From positions 1 to 6,538 of the forward strand of contig JAJGAH010000148.1 of the NCBI GenBank assembly GCA_020844525.1: a stretch of 6,538 nt of DNA, read 5' to 3'. The stretch is from Eubacterium sp. (lineage in GTDB: Bacteria; Bacillota; Clostridia; Lachnospirales; Lachnospiraceae). Both the position numbers and the translations under genes were made by a program. The notes below the pieces were generated by a model. That model worked only from the letters and a program-made list of their open reading frames with translations, ran no database searches and was not told the DNA's origin. Of this stretch, positions 1-5,976 are shown piece after piece. Numbering within the stretch: the stretch's first letter is position 1; every line of letters begins with the position of its first letter.

Positions 1-21
1 ACGTACAAAAGTGTGTAGATA

Positions 22-258
22 AGTTTTCGTGAACCGAAAAAAGCAGTTGAACAATTCCCACGAACAAACGGGCAGAAAATCGGAGGTTCACGAGAACTGG
101 TCAATAAGGAGACATCAAGATGGAGCAATCGGGCCATGTTGAGACAGTGGCTCTGCTAACGAGAGCAAATTGAAAGCGGGCTGGAAAAGCCCGTGTTTAA
201 GCCATTTCTGCGGCATCCGTCTTTCTGAGAAGAGAGGCGGGTGCCGCGTTTTCTTTTA
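22..258 (+). ncRNA. Candidate structured RNA or long leader, family not recognised
   Basis: No protein-coding frame of useful length runs through this stretch. Positions 22-35 and 85-98 form a 14-bp inverted repeat (AGTTTTCGTGAACC with GGTTCACGAGAACT, one G-U pair) enclosing 49 nt. It is followed by a small hairpin GCTCT/AGAGC (150-154 with 162-166), a competing GCCA/TGGC pairing just upstream, and CGGGCT/AGCCCG (177-182 with 188-193). A strong terminator hairpin closes it at 210-258. A closed long-range helix, local hairpins and a terminator are typical of an independent small RNA or riboregulator. I compared it by memory with tmRNA, SRP RNA, RNase P, T-box and common riboswitch cores and saw no match; the raiA-type RNAs of Bacillota remain an untested possibility. 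The 5' end may lie before the window and strand is inferred from the terminator. Confidence 0.5.
210..258 (+). terminator. Strong rho-independent terminator
   Basis: A 17-bp stem pairs GCGGCATCCGTCTTTCT (210-226) with AGAGAGGCGGGTGCCGC (231-247); three of the pairs are G-U and there are no mismatches. The loop is GAGA and the T-rich tract GTTTTCTTTTAG follows. The signal is oriented for plus-strand transcripts and ends whatever is transcribed through positions 1-209. Confidence 0.85.
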
Positions 259-307
259 GAAAAAATGTGAAAGTTGGTCTGGCGTGACTGTGGGAAGGCT
301 TTTCTGT

Positions 308-335
308 TTTTCACGAATTCCAAACATGATATACT
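308..335 (+). promoter_or_regulatory. Putative sigma-A promoter with extended -10
   Basis: TGATATACT (327-335) is a full extended -10 (TG-N-TATACT). Sixteen bases upstream, TTTTCA (308-313) matches four of six -35 positions. Transcription would start near 342, giving a leader of about 140 nt before the small gene at 481. It lies about 50 bp after the preceding terminator, consistent with a separate transcription unit. Confidence 0.55.
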
Positions 336-392
336 AAGTATCGAAATTGTGCTGATGAGAAATGAATATAATTGCCACTGATTTCAAAGCCA

Positions 393-440
393 CTTGGAAT
401 AAGACAAGAACGTATTCCAAGATATAAATCGAAATTTATC
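393..440 (+). promoter_or_regulatory. Paired inverted repeats in the leader of the Cys-rich gene
   Basis: CTTGGAATA (393-401) and TATTCCAAG (413-421) are a perfect 9-bp inverted repeat with an 11-nt spacer. Directly after it, ATAAAT-CGAA-ATTTAT (424-439) is a second palindrome. The 9-mer ATCGAAATT occurs twice, at 340-348 and 428-436. No T-run follows, so this is not an ordinary terminator. It could be a repressor operator downstream of the promoter or an RNA structure controlling translation of the next gene; the sequence does not decide which. Confidence 0.4.
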
Positions 441-480
441 AGAGAATGAGGAATAGTTGAAATGGAGGCGCTATAATAAC

Positions 481-804
481 ATGAAGATTGAAGGAAACCA
501 GAAAGAACTGGATGCAATGGTAGAATTTCATAAGGGAAACCGTGTCGAGGGACTGAGACTGCAAGAAGAATTTGCAGCGGAATTTCGTAAGGAGTATAAA
601 GACAAAGATCACTGTCCTTGCCTGAAAGCCTGTCGTTATCACGGAAACTGTAAGGAATGTGTAGCGATCCACAGAGCGCATCAGGAACATGTTCCTAATT
701 GTATGCGACCATTGATTAATAAAAAATTGAAATTGATGTCAGAATTAACAGAGCATACCTTGGCAAATGAAATAGAAGCTCCACATGAGATTTTAAGAAA
801 ATAG
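481..804 (+). CDS. Small Cys/His-rich protein, probable metal-binding, function unknown
   Basis: This gene encodes 107 residues. The ATG at 481 is chosen because GGAGG (464-468) lies 12 nt upstream; an in-frame TTG at 457 would add eight residues but overlaps that ribosome binding site. Residues 1-43 are charged and probably helical. Residues 44-74 hold a dense cluster: Cys45, 47, 51, 57, 60 and 74, with His44, 54, 64, 67 and 70. The CxC-x3-C-x5-CxxC pattern suggests zinc or iron-sulfur binding. No signal peptide or membrane segment is seen. It resembles from memory short Bacillota proteins deposited under the dubious name 'LPS biosynthesis protein' and is loosely like DUF6485 proteins; neither name implies a tested function. 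It has its own promoter and terminator and faces the recombinase operon tail to tail. It is more AT-rich than the recombinases, so it may be resident sequence flanking an inserted island (inference). Confidence 0.8.
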   Translation: MKIEGNQKELDAMVEFHKGNRVEGLRLQEEFAAEFRKEYKDKDHCPCLKACRYHGNCKECVAIHRAHQEHVPNCMRPLINKKLKLMSELTEHTLANEIEAPHEILRK

Positions 805-833
805 GAAAGTCAAATTCCAGTTTACCGTTAGAC

Positions 834-887
834 AAAAACAGCCTGACAGCCTACTTGAATTTATGTAAGCAGTCAGGTTGTTTTATT
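834..887. terminator. Bidirectional rho-independent terminator
   Basis: AACAGCCTGAC (837-847) pairs with GTCAGGTTGTT (872-882), extended inside by GCCTAC (849-854) with GTAAGC (865-870). On the plus strand the stem runs into TTGTTTTATT, serving the Cys-rich gene. On the minus strand it runs into a T-rich tract (complement of 831-838), serving the recombinase operon, whose last stop codon (886-888) sits right at the stem base. One hairpin therefore ends two convergent units. Confidence 0.85.
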
Positions 888-2457
888 AAGCCTTAATCTC
901 TATTCCGTTTCGGAAAGTCACCCGGATGTCATTCTCGGAATACACGGTGAGATAATCCACCAGTCCGGTGAAAGCGTCAAGCGAGAACTCTGTCAAAGTA
1001 TCAGGAGTTTTTTCGAATGCTTTGAGGAAGTCTTCGACGTTTCCTTTCTGTGACTGCAGATCGCTTATTTTCTCTGTGCTTTCCAACAGCTTTTTCTTCT
1101 TGGCTTCATACCGCGCGGTCAGATCGTCGTATTTTTTCTGATCCAACGCGACATGGGCGTTCTCGTATATGCACTTCTGAACCATGTCGGCAATCACTTG
1201 TATTTCCTGCAGAAGTTCATCACGCTCTTTCTCAAGGTCAGCGGTATCGAAGAGCATGGCGCTCATTTCCCTGCCGTTTTGAATTACGGCGCTCTTATCG
1301 GCCAGCAGTTTATTGGCTGCCGACAGAAATGCCGCTTTGATCTGATCATCGGTTAGGTGGGGAGTGGAGCAGTGCCTGTCCTTGCTGAATTTGCGGTTGC
1401 ACTGCCAGATGATGCGGCGGTATTTGCTATTGGAATGCCAGACTTTTGTGCCGTACCAGCTTCCGCATTCTCCGCATTTGATCCTGCTGGAGAAAGGATG
1501 CACACCGCTGTGGTACTTTTTGCCTTTCCCGCGTTTTTCCATCTCACGCTGAACAGCATCGAAGATCTCCGGTGTGATGATTGCCTCGTGATCTCCCTCA
1601 ACGTAGTACTGCGGAATCTCACCTTCATTGATTTTGGCTTTCTTCGTCAGATAATCAACGATATAGGTTTTCTGCAGTAAGGCGTCGCCTTTGTATTTTT
1701 CATTGCTGAGAATACTTTTGACGGTGCTCATGCTCCATGTGTCTTTCCCTCCTGGAGTCTTGATTCCTTTTTCGGTCAGCGTCCGGGCAATGCCATGATA
1801 TGTCTGCCCCTGCAGAAAAAGGCTGTAAATGAGCTTTACGGTTTCTGCTTCTTCCTGATTGACGACCAGCTCTCCATTCGGACCGCGGTCATAGCCGAGG
1901 AACCGGTTGAATGGAACGGTCACCTTGCCGTCAGCGAAACGTTTCCTCTGCCCCCAGGTGCAGTTCTCGGAAATGCTGCGTGATTCTTCCTGGGCAAGGC
2001 TGGACATGATAGTGATAAGAAGTTCGCCCTTGCCGTCAAACGTCCAGATATTCTCCTTCTCGAAGTAGCATTCAACGCCATGCTCTTTGAGTTTTCTGAT
2101 GGTCGTTAAGCTGTCGACCGTGTTTCTGGCAAAGCGGCTGACGGATTTGGTGATGATGAGGTCGATCTTTCCGGCAAGGGCGTCCTCGATCATGCTTTGA
2201 AAACCGACCCTCTTTTTGATTCCTGTGCCGGAGATTCCTTCATCTGTATAAACCCTGACGAATTCCCAGTCATTTCGTGATTTGATGTAGTTTGTGTAGT
2301 AGTCGATCTGCGCTTCATAGCTGGTGAACTGATCGTCATGGTCAGTTGAGACACGGGCGTATCCCGCCACACGGCGCTTTTTCTTCTCCTCGATCGGTGA
2401 GGAGGTGAACGGTGTCAGTGTCGCAGGAATGGTTCTTACCTTCTTTTGCTGTTCCAA
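886..2457 (-). CDS. Large serine recombinase B (resolvase/integrase, single zinc ribbon plus coiled coil)
   Basis: The 523-residue product is a large serine recombinase, which cuts both DNA partners through a 5'-phosphoserine link, rotates half-sites and rejoins them. The resolvase catalytic domain spans about 28-180: YARVS gives Tyr33, Arg35 and the nucleophile Ser37, and SRFARN supplies Arg108 and Arg111. A Recombinase domain follows at about 185-310, then a zinc ribbon with Cys328, Cys331, Cys353 and Cys363. A long charged helix at about 404-470 looks like the coiled coil that governs synapsis and directionality in serine integrases. Length and domain order are normal and intact. The start is TTG (2455-2457), preceded by AAGGAG with 9-nt spacing; the first 22 bases overlap the end of recombinase A, implying translational coupling. 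It is the last gene before a terminator. Whether it integrates, excises or inverts DNA is not visible. Confidence 0.93.
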   Translation of the reverse strand: MEQQKKVRTIPATLTPFTSSPIEEKKKRRVAGYARVSTDHDDQFTSYEAQIDYYTNYIKSRNDWEFVRVYTDEGISGTGIKKRVGFQSMIEDALAGKIDLIITKSVSRFARNTVDSLTTIRKLKEHGVECYFEKENIWTFDGKGELLITIMSSLAQEESRSISENCTWGQRKRFADGKVTVPFNRFLGYDRGPNGELVVNQEEAETVKLIYSLFLQGQTYHGIARTLTEKGIKTPGGKDTWSMSTVKSILSNEKYKGDALLQKTYIVDYLTKKAKINEGEIPQYYVEGDHEAIITPEIFDAVQREMEKRGKGKKYHSGVHPFSSRIKCGECGSWYGTKVWHSNSKYRRIIWQCNRKFSKDRHCSTPHLTDDQIKAAFLSAANKLLADKSAVIQNGREMSAMLFDTADLEKERDELLQEIQVIADMVQKCIYENAHVALDQKKYDDLTARYEAKKKKLLESTEKISDLQSQKGNVEDFLKAFEKTPDTLTEFSLDAFTGLVDYLTVYSENDIRVTFRNGIEIKA

Positions 2458-4436
2458 AATTTTTCACTCCTTACCTTCTTCATTTTTTCTGACATTACTG
2501 CCTTTACTTCTGGCGTCCATCTTTCTTTCATGAGCTGACGCATGTGTTCTCGGGATTCTTCACTGCGAAGTGTGAAGGTTTTTTCAGGAGGAACGTAGTG
2601 CGTAGCTTCAATCCTTCCGTCTTTAAAATGAAATTCCAGAAGATCTTTGTCTTTTACATAGATCACCCGGACCTGCTTTTTGAAAAGATCGGCATCATAT
2701 TCAGGAATCCCCATAACCTCGGCGATCTGCTTCTTCAGAACGTCCTCTCGTAATCCGACTGTCATGCATCCTTTGCCGTGATCTGAGCATCGCCAGTAGT
2801 GCATTTTGGGTTTGTTCGGATTGGAAGCAGGCTGTGTGCACCGACGAAAATTACAGCCGCAGGCAGCGCATTTGATTCTTCCGGAAAGCTCGGTCGTGCC
2901 TTTGGCGCAGGGATGTTCAAGGCGTTTCCTTGAAGTCTCAGCGCGGTATTCAGCAGTCCAGCAGTCCTGATGGCCGGTGTTCGGAGCAGGACGGGTGACC
3001 TCTGTTCCATCTTTTAAGAAGAAGCGGAGCGTGTATTTCTCCGGCACTTCAATGTGGTCGACCTTTTCAAGGAATACGGTTTCATCAAATTCGGATATTC
3101 CAAGCACTTCACAGCAGGCTTTCTCAAGAGCTTTCTGGCTGATTGTGCCGCCGACCGGACACTTCTTGCCGGGAACCTGTTTTTTCTTCTTGCTGCCGCA
3201 GTTCCAGAATTCCTGTGTGTGACCCTTCTTCGTGCGGCGGTTGTGCATGTAGCTGACTCCGCAGTAAGGACACTTGATCTTTCCAGTGAAGCAGCAGGTG
3301 TTCAAGCTCTTGTTTGCCAGAGCACCACGTTCCCTGCGTCGGAGCATCTCGTTCTGCACATATTTCCATGTGTCGTAATCGATGATTGCTTCATGGGTAT
3401 TCTCAACAAAGTATTGCGGAAGCTCACCACGGTTTTTCCTGCGGTGCTTATTGATGGGGTCCGAGATGAATTCTTTCTGAAAGAGCAGGTTGCCTGTGTA
3501 AGTGATGTTCTCCAGTATCTTCTTTATATTGGAGTCTTCCCATCTCGCACCGGATCTGGTCTTTATACCTTCAGCCGCGAATTCCCGCTCAGTCTCAAGC
3601 CGTGATTTTCCATCGAGAAAGTTCTGAAAGATCCGTTTTACAATTTCCGCTTCCTCAGGGACGGGGACTAATTGGTCTCCATCCCATTGATAGCCGTAGA
3701 TCTGGAAATGACCGCTGGCGTTTGGCAGGCCTTCCTGCATACGTTTGCGGATTCCCCATTTCACATTGTTGCTGATGCTGACGCTTTCTTCCTGTGCAAA
3801 AGAAGCGAGGAGCGTAAGCATCACCTCGCCGTCACCGGAGAGGGAGCTGATGTTTTCCTTTGCAAAGCGTACCTCAATGCCAAGTTCCTTCAGATGCCGT
3901 ACCGTGTTCAGAAGATCCACGGTGTTCCTGGCGAACCGGCTGATGCTTTTTGTGAGAATGACATCGATCTTTCCCGCTTCACAGTCGGCAAGCATACGCT
4001 GGAACTCAGGCCTTTTTTCCGTGCCTGTTCCTGAAATTCCTTCGTCCGCATAGACACCGGCATATTCCCATTCCGGATTGCTCTGAATCCGTTTGCTGTA
4101 ACTGCTGATCTGCGCAGACAGGGAATGATGAAGCCGTTTGGTTTCCATTGAAACTCTGGCGTAAGCGGCGACCTTCTTACGTGTAATAACGGCAGGGATC
4201 GCCGGTTCAATCTTCGTGACTTTTGCCATAAAATCACTCCTTTCCGCCCAGATTTCTCTCATTTCCATCAGCACCTTTTTGGTGCATGCCCCGATACAGG
4301 GACTTGTCCTCCCATACGGACAATCCCCGCACTGATGCATCTGCGTTTTCTCTGTTACCGTATGCTCATATCTCTTCTGCATCATTGCAGCGTAAAAACG
4401 GAGGCGTGCCTCATCGGCTTCATATCTGTCATCCAT
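2436..4436 (-). CDS. Large serine recombinase A with tandem zinc ribbons and Cys-rich N-terminal module
   Basis: The full reading frame gives 666 residues; an internal start at 4229 would give 597. Residues 1-69 form a separate four-Cys module. The resolvase catalytic domain is at about 88-235, with Tyr92, Arg94, nucleophile Ser96 (AYARVS) and Arg167/Arg170 in SRFARN. A Recombinase domain covers about 243-370. Two similar modules follow: ribbon 1 (Cys389, 392, 413, 426) and ribbon 2 (Cys523, 526, 550, 557). Each is followed by a matching segment of the type EVLGI/EVMGI...F.KDG. The last 45 residues are a basic, probably helical tail. It belongs to a clostridial recombinase family I recall with this double-ribbon layout and a start like MAKVTKIEP. 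Its start overlaps the DUF5688 stop by one base (TGATG), behind GGGGAGGAG. It lacks the long coiled coil seen in recombinase B. All catalytic residues are intact, so it is probably active. Confidence 0.92.
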   Translation of the reverse strand: MDDRYEADEARLRFYAAMMQKRYEHTVTEKTQMHQCGDCPYGRTSPCIGACTKKVLMEMREIWAERSDFMAKVTKIEPAIPAVITRKKVAAYARVSMETKRLHHSLSAQISSYSKRIQSNPEWEYAGVYADEGISGTGTEKRPEFQRMLADCEAGKIDVILTKSISRFARNTVDLLNTVRHLKELGIEVRFAKENISSLSGDGEVMLTLLASFAQEESVSISNNVKWGIRKRMQEGLPNASGHFQIYGYQWDGDQLVPVPEEAEIVKRIFQNFLDGKSRLETEREFAAEGIKTRSGARWEDSNIKKILENITYTGNLLFQKEFISDPINKHRRKNRGELPQYFVENTHEAIIDYDTWKYVQNEMLRRRERGALANKSLNTCCFTGKIKCPYCGVSYMHNRRTKKGHTQEFWNCGSKKKKQVPGKKCPVGGTISQKALEKACCEVLGISEFDETVFLEKVDHIEVPEKYTLRFFLKDGTEVTRPAPNTGHQDCWTAEYRAETSRKRLEHPCAKGTTELSGRIKCAACGCNFRRCTQPASNPNKPKMHYWRCSDHGKGCMTVGLREDVLKKQIAEVMGIPEYDADLFKKQVRVIYVKDKDLLEFHFKDGRIEATHYVPPEKTFTLRSEESREHMRQLMKERWTPEVKAVMSEKMKKVRSEKFWNSKRR
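2467..2472 (-). promoter_or_regulatory. Ribosome binding site supporting the TTG start of recombinase B
   Basis: CTCCTT on the plus strand reads AAGGAG on the minus strand, 9 nt before the TTG at 2455-2457. It lies inside the last codons of recombinase A. No ATG in this frame lies nearby with a comparable site, so this decides the unusual start codon. Confidence 0.8.
4230..4436 (-). other. Four-cysteine N-terminal module of recombinase A, possibly a separate small protein in other strains
   Basis: These 69 codons precede the usual recombinase start in the same frame. The segment has a helical charged first half, then the motif CGDCPYG..PCIGAC with Cys36, 39, 47 and 51 in a CxxC-x7-C-x3-C pattern, which suggests a small zinc or iron-sulfur knuckle. 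Its start (ATG 4434-4436) has GGGGAGGAG (4442-4450) 5 nt upstream and overlaps the DUF5688 stop, so translation here is likely. No stop separates it from the recombinase, so translation from here gives a fusion. I do not recognise a named domain. Confidence 0.55.
4237..4243 (-). promoter_or_regulatory. Internal ribosome binding site for a shorter recombinase A
   Basis: CTCCTTT on the plus strand reads AAAGGAG on the minus strand, exactly 7 nt before the in-frame ATG at 4227-4229 that begins MAKVTKIEP. Spacing and match are near ideal. It implies a 597-residue recombinase made in addition to, or instead of, the 666-residue form. Confidence 0.75.
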
Positions 4437-5464
4437 CAGCGCTCCTCCCCTTTCCGGTTTTTCCTATCAGGTGCAGGTGTTCTGTCTCTTTCCTGATATT
4501 TCCCTTTGTTGTCCTGCAGAAGAATCCTGACGGAAGGTCGCACCTTCTCCTTTTCCTCCATTCTTTCTGCAAAATGATCTGCTGTTTCAAAGACCCTTTC
4601 CTTCTGATCGTAGTGATACACATTATTTGTAAGCCTGTCTTCCGGCTTTACCATCTCTGCATTGATTGTTGTTACCATTTCCTTCAGGTCACGGTAATCA
4701 ATCCCCACATCATCCTTCATAAGCAGCACTTCGTGAACAGAGGAAGGCAGGACATAAAAGCTGCCTCCGACTTCCTTTGCTGCCTGCTCCATAAAGCCAG
4801 GATACATAAGAACGCCTGAACCACGGAAACCGGAGCTTGCCACAAAGGGCATGGGCTCACCCGGTGCAGGTCCTTCATCCGGGTAATCAATATAGTCAGA
4901 CAGTACAGAATAAATGGGACGGATGCTCAACGGATGTTCCTCCGGGGCCAACACAGCAGCATCCTTCTGAAGCTGGGCAGGCGAAATACCATAGGACTCC
5001 AGCATCCTGTTCGTGATCAGAATTGAGGCTCCTTCGTCATAAGTATTGTTTCGTCCCAGGTCAAACCTATAGACTGCCGCCATGTCCATGACATCCCTGT
5101 GCGGAATCTTGGCCAGCAGGTCAAGGTTCTTCTCCATAGGAACCAGGCAGATCGCCAGATGTTTCTTCATTTCCTGATAATTCATAAGGGTTTTCAGATC
5201 AAACTTCGGAATGTGCTCCAGCTCACTGCGACAGCTCAATGCAAGATTAAGGGCGATTTCCCTGAAATCTTTGCCCTGGTTATATTCCCTGAATGCTCCA
5301 TGCAGGTTCAGCGTCATTGCCGCATCCTGCTCCTTTTCTCTTACCTCCAGACCGCGGTAGGACTGACCCTGCAGTTTATCCACATCAATGACACGCACCT
5401 CTGCTACAGGAATCAGCTTGTCCAGTTCCGTCCTCATGCGATCTACAAATTCGTTGTAATTCAT
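4436..5464 (-). CDS. DUF5688 family protein
   Basis: The 342-residue product matches from memory the DUF5688 family of Bacillota: an MNY-type N-terminus with a helical region, a central 'ILITNRML...YGIS' segment (about 148-161), the 'YPGF' motif (221-224) and the 'YVLPSSVHEVLL' motif (237-248). It also shows the late 'LTNNVYHYD' segment (about 288-296). The family has no established activity and no catalytic motif is obvious. The product looks soluble and cytoplasmic, with no signal peptide or membrane segment. Residues from about 300 to the end are a highly charged Lys/Arg/Glu tail. The start at 5464 is chosen because GGGAGG lies 6 nt upstream and the family usually begins there; an in-frame ATG at 5608 is an alternative. 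It is first in the operon and its stop overlaps the recombinase A start, so it is made together with both recombinases. A role as their accessory or regulatory factor is inference. Confidence 0.85.
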   Translation of the reverse strand: MNYNEFVDRMRTELDKLIPVAEVRVIDVDKLQGQSYRGLEVREKEQDAAMTLNLHGAFREYNQGKDFREIALNLALSCRSELEHIPKFDLKTLMNYQEMKKHLAICLVPMEKNLDLLAKIPHRDVMDMAAVYRFDLGRNNTYDEGASILITNRMLESYGISPAQLQKDAAVLAPEEHPLSIRPIYSVLSDYIDYPDEGPAPGEPMPFVASSGFRGSGVLMYPGFMEQAAKEVGGSFYVLPSSVHEVLLMKDDVGIDYRDLKEMVTTINAEMVKPEDRLTNNVYHYDQKERVFETADHFAERMEEKEKVRPSVRILLQDNKGKYQERDRTPAPDRKNRKGEER

Positions 5465-5608
5465 AAATAACCTCCCTGAAAAATGAGGCATACAGATACA
5501 TCTTTTAAGAGTCGGTCTCTGTATGTCTGTATCGTTAGCTTCTAAATGCTTTTGATCTGGCTGCACCATAGCAGCCTTCTGTTTATAGTTCTGCTGAATT
5601 TCCTGCAT
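5465..5608 (-). other. Structured leader / in-frame 48-codon extension ahead of DUF5688 gene
   Basis: The frame stays open for 48 codons upstream of the preferred start, and AGGAG (5613-5617) precedes the upstream ATG with short 4-nt spacing. The same stretch holds an imperfect hairpin: ATACAGATACA (5490-5500) with TGTATGTCTGTAT (5520-5532), 11 pairs with a 2-nt bulge. The predicted extra residues are compositionally plain and I recognise no domain. Either this is an RNA leader controlling access to the start at 5464, or it is a short translated extension. Confidence 0.4.
5471..5476 (-). promoter_or_regulatory. Ribosome binding site for DUF5688 start at 5464
   Basis: CCTCCC on the plus strand reads GGGAGG on the minus strand, 6 nt before the ATG at 5462-5464. 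It is better placed than the AGGAG (5613-5617) that lies only 4 nt before the alternative upstream ATG at 5606-5608. Confidence 0.75.
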
Positions 5609-5650
5609 TTATCTCCTACCCCAGGAAGCGGCAGCATGACCGCGTGAGGG

Positions 5651-5659
5651 ATTTTATCA
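5651..5659 (-). promoter_or_regulatory. Putative extended -10 element for the recombinase operon
   Basis: The minus strand reads TGATAAAAT here: TG-N-TAAAAT, five of six -10 positions with the TG extension. No convincing -35 lies at normal spacing. Transcription would start about 35 nt before the ATG at 5608 and about 180 nt before 5464. This is the best candidate I see between the operon and the terminator at 5932, but it is weak. Confidence 0.3.
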
Positions 5660-5699
5660 GGCGGATGACTGCTGATCATCACCACAGGCCCAAATGAAT

Positions 5700-5930
5700 T
5701 TGTCCTGCCCGGGAATCTGCCCGGGTCCGAATGCCCTGCCAGTTGCAGGCAAGATTGTCATGCCTGCTGCAGGCGGAAGTATCATTCCCGCATCCTGTCA
5801 TCGCCTGATCCGCGGAAGCAGTCCGCAGATCTTTCCTCGTGGTATTGCTCGCTCCCCATATCGGATCATCGCGTACCAGAGAAAAACGGCTTGTACCTTT
5901 CAAAGCACAGACACAGAAATGATGTACCTG
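5700..5930. repeat. Non-coding GC-rich stretch with a series of short hairpins
   Basis: I find no credible gene here. Four hairpins are strung along 5708-5826. They are CCCGGG/CCCGGG (5708-5713, 5720-5725), GCAGGCA/TGCCTGC (5745-5751, 5761-5767), GGAA/TTCC (5775-5778, 5785-5788) and GCGGA/TCCGC (5812-5816, 5822-5826). The stretch is visibly richer in G+C than the flanking DNA. Positions 5830-5930 show nothing I can name. Possible roles are a structured leader of the operon, a recombinase binding region or a remnant of an older element; none is proven. Confidence 0.4.
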
Positions 5931-5931
5931 A

Positions 5932-5976
5932 TAAAAGATCTCTTCAGTTGTCAAGGTTCAGTGAAGAGATCTTTTA
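5932..5976. terminator. 15-bp perfect inverted repeat, bidirectional terminator
   Basis: TAAAAGATCTCTTCA (5932-5946) and TGAAGAGATCTTTTA (5962-5976) are perfect reverse complements around a 15-nt loop. Each arm ends in a T-run on its own exit side, so the hairpin could stop transcription both ways and insulate the recombinase operon from the heat-shock gene. On the minus strand the loop and left arm contain TTGACA (complement of 5949-5954), with TATCAG 15 nt on, so a weak promoter inside the hairpin is an alternative reading. Confidence 0.65.

Noticed and set aside
311..690. Minus-strand frames overlapping the Cys-rich gene
   Set aside because: They are antisense to a gene with a promoter, ribosome binding site and clear Cys/His motif, and have no domain of their own.
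3054..3605. 183-codon open frame on the plus strand antisense to recombinase A
   Set aside because: It lies wholly opposite an intact recombinase with clear domains, and its translation shows no recognisable domain; other plus-strand frames at 1050-1680 and 3672-4053 are the same kind of shadow.
4286..4819. 177-codon plus-strand open frame opposite the DUF5688/recombinase A junction
   Set aside because: It spans the overlap of two well-supported minus-strand genes and its translation looks like low-complexity antisense.
5932..5976. Inverted-repeat-flanked promoter switch (invertible element) using the nearby recombinases
   Set aside because: The 15-bp arms enclose only 15 nt, too little DNA to invert, and T-runs on both exits fit a terminator better.
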